From Calendula officinalis (taxonomy: Eukaryota; Streptophyta; Magnoliopsida; Asterales; Asteraceae), in the NCBI GenBank assembly GCA_963853835.1, contig OY970821.1, forward strand, positions 51,476,646 through 51,540,645: a stretch of 64,000 bases of DNA, given 5' to 3'. Under the pieces are notes generated by a model. That model worked only from the letters and a program-made list of their open reading frames with translations. It was not told the origin of the DNA and did no database searches. Numbering within the stretch: position 1 is the stretch's first letter; each line of letters begins with the position of its first letter. The translations under genes were made by a program, and so were the position numbers. Positions 22,223 through 31,677 of the stretch are shown here, in pieces.

Positions 22223-24154
22223 CCCATAAACCCCTAATTATTTATTGCTTATTTGTTCGTCCGCCGCTCGAGATGGAGATGGAGATGATTGTAAGGGTTG
22301 TGAGTTATCGGCAAGTTATGAACAAAAGGTGGGAGCCGTTGTTCACAAGCAATCCCATAAGAATAAATTAAGTGTGTACATCTTCGAGATAATTTCAAGC
22401 TAGCTGGCACCTCTCATTTTAAAGTGGAAGTATATTGTTTATGGTGATCAAATGGCGGTGGAGCAGGGATGATCAATTTGTGGTTGAGAAAAAGTCCATG
22501 TGATTTCTAGTTTAACTCACTTCTACCATATCGGGTTTTCAAGGGACTGTTGGTAACGATTTTAAATCATCTCTCTTTTTGTTCCTCTTTTCCGATCCAA
22601 TTGTTAACTGATTATTGCATATTACGTTTCGGGTTTTGGTCTGGCCATTAAGCAGTCGTATGTGGAGCAGAGAAGGGATTAAAGATTGTGTCCCGATTTA
22701 GCGATCATGCCAACAAACGTACGGGCGTACAGATTTGTAGAATCGACACCAAGCTTTACGTGTGCAGTTTTGGTAGTAATTTCATTCCGGCCCTGTTTTC
22801 CTTTCCGTTTCTGTTCGTGTGGAGGATATCAATTCGGTAAGGTGTAGTGTTTATTATCTATTCTTTCATTGCACCATTTAATCGGGTTGTTACTTGTCAT
22901 GTGTGGTGGAGTTTGAGCAAGGGAATTGCCGATGAGATAGAGCAGGTAGCTAGCGAGCAGATTACGAAGCCGTCGAGGTTGTGGATCGAGTATACATAAC
23001 GAACATGAAGTGTTGGATTCTGTTTTGACCGAGCCCTCAAACAGAATTGTTTCCGGGACGAGTTAGTTCCCTAATTCGGTAGCTTTCTCTCTGTTGTGAA
23101 CTCGGCTATGTAATCTTTGTGTTCTCTAAGGCCTAACTCAGTTTGTTGTAGGTTGTAGGCGATGTAGAATTTGTGACCGGACCATTGAGGGTTCGGTTTG
23201 GTTGTCAACTCTTGATCGTTTAAATTATTTTGTGATTTGTTTCGGGCCTAAGTTTTATTTATTGCGAGTCACCATTCTGGATTTTTTTTTTGGGTTTCAA
23301 ACTTTCGGTCACTGAATTATATAATGTCGGGTTGGTTAATGATGGCAAGATTTGATAAATGATTTATAAACCGAAAATAAAACCGGAAACCGAACCCGTA
23401 GGGTTCTTCATTTCTAAACCAAATCATTTTCTTAAACAAATTAATCAGATTTATAGTAAACATTTTCTGAGATTAAAAATAAGTTTCGGGACTGTCGGGT
23501 GTCTCGGGAATAAACGGTTGATGTCAGGAATTAAAACGGGTTTTTAACGTCATGCTAGATTTTGGGCAGAAACTATAGTCTGGGTTTAAGTCCGTTTTTG
23601 TCACACTTAAGATACGTCTCTGGATTTTTGGCCCTTGCTGGTTTCTAGGTTTGTGAGACCTCTTTCCAACGACGCTGATGGCTCGTAAATCTGATTTACG
23701 ATTTAAAAGTTATTGATGTTTTAGTAAACCTTCGCTGGATAGTTTTCGGTTCAGCTATTCTGTCTCGCGAGCCTGTTTTGAGCCTTTTCTGTTTGGATCT
23801 AGCTTCCGAAGTCTTCTGTAAAATTGTAGTCCTCTGAGTCATTTAACTACTATAAAAATTTGAATAATATCTAGTTAGCGGTTTGAGAGTTATAGCCGTT
23901 CCCGCGAAAGTGCTGTATGCTGTTTAGTTTCTGCTCAAACAACCTTTGAGTCTAATCCTAACCCGAGCTTCCTTGTACATTGTAGGACCTTCTAGGACCG
24001 GTTAGAGACGCTCTTCAGTACCGAGGATATTTAGGAGCTTACGGTTATTCGAGGTGGGTAATCTCACTATAAACTTGTACTTACTTTCGATTCATGATTA
24101 TGTGCTATATGTTATGAATTGTCTTGTTAATTGAGCTTGAGTACTGATTGGGTG

Positions 24155-24218
24155 ATTTATTTGAGTTATCTGTGATTTGAGTTATCTGCGATTTGAGTTA
24201 TCTGGAGCCTGAGTTATC
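24155..24218 (+). repeat. 16-bp tandem repeat in the LTR
   Basis: Four imperfect units ending in gagttatc at 24170, 24186, 24202 and 24218, spaced exactly 16 bp. The word gagttatc recurs singly in the internal region (about 25416, 25484 and 25555), hinting at older spread of the motif. Confidence 0.8.
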
Positions 24219-24271
24219 TGAGTTTTGAGTTCTTGAGTTAAAACATTAAACATAATATACTTAAGTTATCT

Positions 24272-24333
24272 TGGCACCGAAGAGTACTGGTGCCAGACGT
24301 TTTGACTCAACACCGAAGAGTACAGGTGTTGAG
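24272..24333 (+). other. Twin hairpins with a shared loop in the LTR
   Basis: Two adjacent perfect inverted repeats: TGGCACC (24272-24278) with GGTGCCA (24289-24295), and CTCAACACC (24306-24314) with GGTGTTGAG (24325-24333). Both enclose a 10-nt loop gaagagtacN. The stems differ in sequence but remain fully paired. Likely in the transcribed part of the LTR if transcription starts near 22220; function unknown. Confidence 0.8.
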
Positions 24334-24391
24334 CCTTGAGTGGTGTGAGGCGGGTCGAGGTTGATCTCTCAGCCCAAGTCACACCGGCGCG

Positions 24392-24400
24392 CTATATAAA
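24392..24400 (+). promoter_or_regulatory. Candidate TATA box near the LTR 3' end
   Basis: ctatataaa preceded by a GC-rich accggcgcg, about 415 bp before the LTR end. It would fit a promoter with a short R-U5. It competes with the candidate at 22215; the sequence alone does not decide. Confidence 0.35.
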
Positions 24401-24816
24401 TTTAAAATCTGAGAAAATAAACTTGAGCAATTGAGAATTGAGTAGAGTCTCTAGGGATCACTTATGTGGCTTGAGTTGTTTGTAATTACTTGTTTATTTT
24501 GATATTATTCACTCAGCGGTGGCTGACCCCAATCACTCCTCCCATTTTACAGGTACTAGCAAGGGCAAAGGGAAGGTCAATGGTTGATGAGCCGCGTTTC
24601 TATTTTTATATTTATGGATTTGGATTAAAACATTTATTTCGAGTCAAACATGTTTTGTTTTCAAAACCTTTAATTATTCCGCATTTAAACCACGAGACGG
24701 TTTTATATTTTGATCAATGAATTAGGGACCTTTGAGTTACTTGTACTTTGAGAAAATTAATATGTTTTATTAATTAAAAATTTTAAATTTCCTTTGATTT
24801 TTGGGATGTTACAAGT

Positions 24817-24828
24817 TGGTATCAGAGC
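24817..24828 (+). other. Primer binding site, initiator tRNA-Met type
   Basis: TGGTATCAGAGC three bases after the LTR CA end, followed by tctgccttgag. Complementary to the 3' end of plant initiator tRNA-Met, the usual primer for minus-strand synthesis in many plant LTR retrotransposons. Confidence 0.9.
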
Positions 24829-27640
24829 TCTGCCTTGAGAGAATTGGGTTCACAAGGGGTGGATTCCAAACTCAAGTCGAAGCGCGAGTTTTCAAAATGA
24901 GTTTTTCAAAAGTGTTTTTAAAATGAGTCCAAATCCAAATCGAGAAACGGCGCATCACGATGACCTTATGCCTCTAGTACTTATTTATGAGTTATATGGT
25001 TTATTAAAAACGTCGCGAGTGACATTGATTACTAAGAGAATAAAATAAAATTAACTCGAGATGAGCGTGAATTGTACGACTATATATGTATATATACCAT
25101 ATACAATATGTATTGTTGTGAACTACTTGATTATGTGGCCAGGATGGGAGATCGTGGAATTTTTTTTTTTGAAACTGGCTCGAAACCATGACAGGGGTAG
25201 GTGCGGATAATAATAGAGGGCCCCTATTATTATACGCACAGGACTCATGCCTATGTTTCGAAAGATATTCAAGGAGACCATTCATCAAGCATCTAAGTAT
25301 CATTAAAACCCTCAATTATTTTATATAAGTAGAAAATTAAATCACTACAAGAGATTTATGATAAAAAGTGCAATCAATTGAATAAGAGAATCATCAAACA
25401 CGAATTGATAAAGAGTTATCAAAACATGTCAAGAGGGAGACTAATAAACCAAATTGGGTTGAATTCGTTAAATGATTTAATTGAGTTATCGAGAACGATT
25501 GAGCAATCGTTAAAGCAAAATAAATGAGAAAATAAGAAAAATGTTAAGTGATAAGGAGTTATCCAAACAAATCAAGTGAAGGTTTATTACACCAAATTGA
25601 GTAAGATTCATTAATGATAAATTGTTATCTTGGTAATGTAGAAGTAAATTAAATGTTTGGAAATGGAGAATAAGTAATTCGTTTTGAGCGAGAAATTATG
25701 AATTATGATAAATTAATAAATCAAGAGATGAATGAACGTTTATTTAAACGAATTAAATGGGAAATTACATTTAAAGTTATAAGTATCTACTAATTTGAGT
25801 CAAAATGTTTGATCTAATAAATAGTTGTGCCGAATAAATATAACTGGTTATTCAAAGTTAATTAATGAGTTAATTGACAAAAGAAAATTTACGAGATTTG
25901 TTCACTACGAATGAAATGAGAATTCTATTTAACGACAAATTGTTACATGGTTATAACAATACCAAACACGCTATGAGTAAGCTAAAATGAGAATTTAAAA
26001 CTCAGATTTGAACAAGAAATAATCGCGAATGTGTAACGCGAAATAAAGATTAGTGGTGCTAATAAATTTAACGAGCTTGACTTATGAGAAATCATCAAAT
26101 GACTAATTGTTAATGAGACAACGATAGAGAAGAGTTATAATTGAGAAAACCCAATGCGAATCAATGAACCGAACTATCGAGAGTTCGTAACGAGTTCTAT
26201 GAGATTTTGAGTGCCAATTCCAAACTCGGGGACGAGTTTTCTCCAAGTGGAGTTGAGTAGGAGTAAATTAAGAGATTTACCAAGAGATTTTTTTTGTTGT
26301 GTGTTATTGTTATGAGCATATATATTCATATTATTGGCTAGAGAGTTTATACGAGTAACTTTTAAATCGAGAAACTATTCATATGAGAAAATAATGAGAT
26401 GATAAGAGGTTATTAAAATAGGAGAATTTATTATGAATTATTCAAATCGAGTTAATTGAGGAAAACACTATTATGAGAAAATTATAAAATTCCAGTTGAG
26501 AACATTGTGGAGCCAAATTATTGTGTTGAGTGATAGATATATGCGCATGTGATTAGAGTATTTATAAGAATAATGAAGAATAATTAATTTCATGTAATGG
26601 TATAATTATCAAGTTGTAAGAAATTCATAAATCGAGAAATTTTAAACTTAGAATAATAAGAATATTGGTTAATGAGTCGGTCATGAGAAGATCGCCATAA
26701 TAAATTATGTGGAAAATTTTATTATTACTGAGAAATTACCGAGCTATAAGAAACTAATAAATCAAGTAAACGAATAAATTATTAAAAAAAATCAAATGAG
26801 GAAAATTTTATTTATAAACAATTTATTAAATTTGAACTAAGGTGATTATCAAGTTAAAATATTAAATTGAATATCACCAAATTTTAATCTTTATTGAGTA
26901 CTTATTAAATCGAGAATAATTATTAAAATGAGCAAACGAGAAAAATATAAATGTATCAAATAATAAAAATATATTTAAATACTATGTGTTTCTAAATCAA
27001 GAAACCAATAAATATATAAAGTAATGAGAAAACTTTATATTGAGAACGAGAAAATAGCTAAGTAATTAAGTGCATGAGAATTATCGAGTTGATTAATTAA
27101 CCAAGTGAAGAAAAAATATTAAATGGAGGCGTTTGAGACTTAAAAAAAATGAGTGGAATTTTGGACAAATTGATCAAGAGACAATTTAAATGAGAATAAA
27201 GCGAGAAAATAATTAACGAGCCAAATGATAAAATCATTAATCGCGTTGATAAATATCGTTAAAATAAGTTAAGCGAGTAGTGTTAAAAAGAGTTAACAAG
27301 AGATTGTTAGATATGGGTTAACAAGAGAACTAATAACGCATCTTAAAAGAGAAATTATCGGTTCGAGTAGTCTGATAATTAAATTTGATCACGTGAAAAA
27401 TCATAAAATCGAGAAAATGTATACATTGTGTTGACTGGTGAGAAGTCATTAAAACGAAATTTAAGTTTAAATTGATAATATAGCTTGCGTGAGCTAAAAA
27501 CAAGTCGTAGAGATTTGAGATAAGTGCATTTGAATATATGCAAATTGAGTGTGAGACATGAGTTGCCTACTATTTAGATTTCTGTGTGATAAAAACATTT
27601 CTTGAGAATATTGTGCTTGTTTGTGTAGTGATTGATAGCG
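24829..27640 (+). other. Non-coding, AT-rich internal region of the LTR element
   Basis: About 2.8 kb with no gag, protease, RT or integrase motif and no open frame over about 100 codons. The text is rich in gagaa/ttaa words and repeats variants of aaatcgagaaa (near 26365, 26627, 26908, 27408), suggesting an old, diverged tandem structure. A segment at 26221-26260 (actcggggacgag, then ctccaagtggag) resembles the stretch between pol and the 3' LTR of plant Ty3/gypsy elements, which would fit a derivative that has lost its coding part. A T-run (25160-25170) and a palindrome (25201-25239) mark a possible small secondary insertion. Confidence 0.55.
25201..25239. repeat. 39-bp near-perfect palindrome
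   Basis: The left arm 25201-25220 (gtgcggataataatagaggg) and right arm 25221-25239 pair with one mismatch and one extra base, with no spacer. It sits 30 bp after an 11-T run (25160-25170). No terminal inverted repeats or target duplication identify a transposon. Confidence 0.8.
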
Positions 27641-28030
27641 TTGCGAACCGCTAAATTTTTTTTATTTTGTTTTAAAACAAACTGATGTCCCATAGAGCAG
27701 AGGACCTTGAGATATCATTCTTGGCGAGGACTGATAAAAATAAAAGTTTTTCTGGTGTAAATTATATTAAGTGATCATGTAATAGAACTGTGCGGGAAGG
27801 TGTTCCCATAGAAACTCGTTGTTATCGCCACGAGAGGGCCGAGTGTGATTGTGAGCACAAAGTGGATGACCGAGTACCAAGCCGAGATCATTTGTCGCCA
27901 CAAACCAAACCATAACAAATCTCCAAGTGGAGTTGAATCGGAGATTCAACTCAACGTTAACTGCTGGGTGCAGATTGTGTCCGACAGCAAGAACAAGAAG
28001 ACACCTTCAGCTTGGTACTTATACTTGTTA
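27641..28030. other. Higher-GC patch of unknown origin with a 10-bp hairpin
   Basis: A mixed-composition stretch between AT-rich regions. It contains a perfect hairpin, gagttgaatc (27930-27939) and gattcaactc (27943-27952) with a 3-nt loop, and repeats the phrase ctccaagtggagttga seen at 26241. Small open frames (27767-27949 minus; 27845-28048 and 27927-28166 plus) show no domain. Possibly a boundary between two retroelements. Confidence 0.4.
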
Positions 28031-29471
28031 TTTATACTTGATCATTAATCTAGTATATTACATGACTTGTAAAATACTTATATTATACTTGTATAATTAT
28101 CTAGTTATAATAACTTATAACTTTATACACCTTATAATACTAATATATAACTTTGTATATTTCTAGTTTATCATATAATCTCAACTAGTACAATTTCTAG
28201 TTATAGTGGAATCATAACTTTGTACTTTCTAGTTTTAATTATATAATTAACTTACACAATGACTAGTAATATTATTATCCTTAAAGATCAAAATAACATT
28301 ATCTTTTAATGTTCCATTTAATCTTGTATTTAATATACATACATATATATTTACTTTTAAAATAAACTTGTAATCATTCTAATAAGAATATTACATCTAA
28401 TATATATGTATTTTAACTTGAACTAATTAAAATACGTATAAACTACTTTATTTATTAAAATTCATTTGATCTTTTAAATATTTAAAATTTGAAACATAAT
28501 ACATAAATATAAATAAATACATCTTGTTAATTTCTTGAACTAGAGATTAACACTTCTTTTAATTCTCATTAATTAGTTAAACCCTAATCTTGTTCTTGAT
28601 CAATCAAAACTAGGGTTTTGACTTTCTTGACCAAAAAACATTATTTATCAACAATTAATTCTAATCAATCCTATTTAAACAATAAACTTTGTTTAAATTC
28701 TAAGATGGATTATAACCCTAATAGATTTATTTAAACTTTTTAATTTAAACCTTATAGACAATAAACTTTGTCTAGATTTCTAGGTTTAAAGAACTAGTCT
28801 TAATAAATCTACTAAAATAATAATTAAACATATTAAATATGAACTTGTTTAATTATCTAGGTATTAGATTATTATCTTAATTAATTCATAACCAATTAAA
28901 CTATACTAGTTTAATGTTCTTGATCCTAGGGTACAACTAGGGTTTCGAAAAATTCCTTTAGATCTACGGAACTTTTCCACCAATTAAACTAGGCTAGTTT
29001 AACAAACTTGGTGTCCAAGGAACCTACTAGATTTCGAAATCTTTGAGAAAAAGGAAAGAATCATTTTTCTTGATCAATCAAACCAAAACTTGGTTTAATA
29101 CACTTGATCCTAGATTTTGAAGATCATGTAATTAAGGAAAGAATCCTCTTGATCAAGAACTTTGATGTTCTTGATCCTAGGGTTCTAGGATTTCCGAAAA
29201 TTAGCTAGGGTTAGGAAAAAAGAAGCCTTTTGATCAATTAAACAACTCTTGTTTAACATACTTGATCCTAGGGTTCTTTTACCCTACACGAATTTTCTAG
29301 GGTTTTTCTAGAATCCTTTTGACCAATTAAACTAGACTAGTTTAATGTACTTGGTCCTAGGGTTCTAACCCTAATTCGTGATTTTAGAAGGAGAAGAAGA
29401 AGATGGAACAAAAAAAAACTTTAATAAAATTAAACAAACAATGTTAATCTAGTTTAGATTTCTAAACCAAC
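28031..29471 (-). mobile_element. Presumed internal leader of a minus-strand LTR retrotransposon
   Basis: AT-rich, non-coding DNA lying on the internal side of the minus-strand primer site at 29472-29483. From 28600 to 29350 it holds repeated modules of a short inverted repeat followed by a cttgatcctaggg-like word (28917, 29101, 29260, 29349). No gag or pol reading frame is recognisable on the minus strand down to 28030, so only the leader is present or the element is deleted. The lower boundary is not visible. Confidence 0.45.
28605..29346. repeat. Family of nine small inverted repeats with varying stems
   Basis: Perfect stems at 28605-28620 (caaaac/gttttg), 28674-28697 (tttaaac), 28755-28774 (tagaca), 28822-28854 (aattaaaca), 28895-28915 (attaaacta), 28984-29002 (ttaaacta), 29080-29096 (aaaccaa), 29238-29256 (ttaaacaa) and 29326-29346 (attaaacta). 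The modules are clearly related, yet stem bases differ and the partner base changes with them. Confidence 0.75.
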
Positions 29472-29483
29472 GCTCTGATACCA
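29472..29483 (-). other. Primer binding site of a minus-strand LTR element
   Basis: gctctgatacca on the plus strand is the reverse complement of TGGTATCAGAGC. One base further, TGTAGGG (29485) is the reverse complement of CCCTACA, a plausible LTR end in CA. The element therefore reads toward lower coordinates, opposite to the LTR element at 21816. Confidence 0.8.
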
Positions 29484-29484
29484 C

Positions 29485-29936
29485 TGTAGGGTTTCACTGT
29501 CACTGATTGACCACTTGGGTCAACCTCCTAAATTGCTTGGTTCGAACCACACTGACCAAGAACATGAACTTGTTCTTGACCGGTTAAAACCATCTAGCTA
29601 ATTTAATCCCTAGAAGAGGAAGTGGGATTAAATTCAATCCTTAAACCCTAAAGGATTGGGATCTTGGGTTCGAATTCGGCCAAGAGGGGAGAAGGGAGAA
29701 AGGGTTTTCTCAAAACATACCTTGTTGATTGCTTAAGATAGTCCACTGATGATGAACACAACGAGAAACCTTCTAGTTGGTTGATGCAATGAACTTGGAT
29801 CTTCAAGAATTATGAAGAACACGAAGAACACGAAGAACAATTGAAGAACATTTGTGTTCTTCCTATGTTTCGGCCGAATGGAGGGAGTAAGGGGGGCTAG
29901 GGTTTTCGTTTTTTGGAGCAAGGAATATGGGAACCC
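29485..29936 (-). repeat. LTR fragment of the minus-strand element
   Basis: About 450 bp between the minus-strand LTR end at 29485 and the heptamer array. No CA at the far end can be assigned as the LTR start, so either the LTR continues into, or was interrupted by, the heptamer array. Minor features are a gaagaacac triplication near 29814-29838 and a perfect ttcggccgaa palindrome near 29869. The lineage (Ty1/copia or Ty3/gypsy) cannot be decided. Confidence 0.55.
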
Positions 29937-31677
29937 CTTGCGCCTTGAGCCTTGCGTCTTGAGCCTTGAGCCTTGAGCCTTGAGCCTTGAGCCTTGAGCC
30001 TTGAGCCTTGAGCCTCGAGCCTCGAGCCTTGTACCTTGAGCCTTCAGCCTTGAGCCTTGAGCCTTGATCCTCTAGCCTTGAGCCTTGAGCATTGCGCCTT
30101 GAGCCTTGAGCCATGATCCTTGAGCCTTAAAATTGAGACTTGAGCCTTAACACTTGACCCTTGCGCCTCGAGCCTTGAGCCTTGACCCTTGACCCCTGAG
30201 CCTTGAGCCTTGGACTTGAGCCTTGAGCCTCGAGCCTTGTCCCTTGAGCCTTGGACTTGAGCCTTGAGCCTTCAGCATAGAGCATTGAGCCTTGGACTTG
30301 AGCCTTGATCCTTGAGCCTTGAGCCTTTGAGCCTGGAGCCTTGAGCCTGGACCCTGGAGCCTTGAGCGTCGAGCCTAGAGCCTTGAGCCTGGAGCCTTAA
30401 GCCTTGAGCCTTTGACCCTTGACCCTTGAGCCTTAAGCCGGGAGCCTTGAGCCTTGAGCCTTGCGCCTTGAGCCTTGAGCCTTGAGCCTTGAGCCTTGGG
30501 CCTTGAGCCTTGACCCTTGACCCTTGAGCATTGCGCCTTGAGCCTTGAACCTTCATCCTCTAGCCTTGAGCCTTGAGCATTGCGCCTTGAGCCTTGAGCC
30601 ATGATCCTTGAGCCTTAAAACTTGAGACTTAAGCCTTAACACTTGACCCTTGCGCCTTGAGCCTTGCTTCTTGAGCCTTGAGCATTGATCCTTGAGCCTT
30701 AAGCCTTGAGCCTTGAGCCTTGAGCCTTGAGCCTTGAGCCTTGAGCCTCGTGCCTTGTCCCTTGAGCATTGACCCTTGAGCATTGAGCCTTGAGCCTTGA
30801 GCCATGAGCCTTGAGCCTTGAGCCTCGAGCCTTGAGCCTTGAGCCTTGAGCCTTGAGCCTTGAGCCTTGAGCCTTGAGCCTTGAGCCTTGAGCCTTGAGC
30901 CTTGAGCCTTGAGCCTTGAGCCTTGAGCCTTGAGCCTTGAGCCTTGAGCCTTCAGAGTTATGCCTTGAGCTTTAAGCCTTGAGCCTTGGCCCTTGAGCCT
31001 TGAGCCTTGACCTTTGAGCATTGCGCCTTGATCCTTGAGCCTTGATCCTCTAGCCTTGAGCCTTGAGCATTGCGCCTTGAGCCTTGAGCGATGATCCTTG
31101 AGCCTTAAAACTTGAGACTTGAGCCTTAACACTTGACCCTTGCGCCTTGAGCCTTGCGTCTTGAGCCTTGAGCCTTGAGCCTTGAGCCTTTAGCCTTTAG
31201 CCTCGAGCCTTCTACCTTGAGCCCTCAGCCTTGAGCCTTGAGCCTTGATCCTCTAGCCTTGAGCCTTGAGCATTACGCCTTGAGCCTTGAGCCATGATCC
31301 TTGAGCCTTAAAATTGAGACTTAAGCCTTAACACTTGACCCTTGCGCCTTGAGCCTTGAGCCTTGAGCCTTGAGCCTTGAGCCTTGAGCCTTGAGCCTTG
31401 ATCCTTGAGCTATGACCCATGACCCTTGAGCATTGACCCTTGAGCCTCTATCCTTGAGCCTTGAGCCTTGACCATGAAGCATTGAGCGTTGAGCGTTGAG
31501 CATTGAGTGTTGAGCCTTGAGCCTTGAGCGTTGAGCCTTGAGCCTGGAGCCTTAAGCCTTGAGCCTTGAGCCTTTAGCCTTGAGCCTTGAGCCTTGAGCC
31601 TTGACCCTTGAGCGTTGACCTTAGAGCGTTGACCCTTGAGCCTTGAGCATTGTGCCTTGAGCCTTGAGCATTGAGCC

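Larger units (their letters stand above)
21816..24813 (+). repeat. Long terminal repeat of a Ty3/gypsy-like retrotransposon (2998 bp)
   Basis: Begins TGTAACGCCC directly after satellite DNA and ends GGGATGTTACA, giving TG...CA ends with a short TGTAAC/GTTACA terminal inverted repeat. Three bases later comes TGGTATCAGAGC, the initiator tRNA-Met primer site. Together these define a 5' LTR on the plus strand. A roughly 3-kb LTR with this start is typical of large plant Ty3/gypsy elements such as Tekay/Del-type chromoviruses, but without pol the lineage is a guess. No second copy is seen in the window, so a target duplication cannot be verified; the five bases before it are gaatc. Short open frames inside (for example 23359-23547, 24490-24720) look incidental. 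Confidence 0.88.

Noticed and set aside
24817..24828. A tRNA gene at the TGGTATCAGAGC word
   Set aside because: Only the 12-bp primer complement is present, in the position expected of a retroelement PBS; no tRNA cloverleaf.
23359..28166. Short frames at 23359-23547, 24490-24720, 25004-25315, 27767-27949, 27845-28048 and 27927-28166
   Set aside because: 60-103 codons in LTR or AT-rich internal DNA, with no recognisable domain and no conserved partner in the window.
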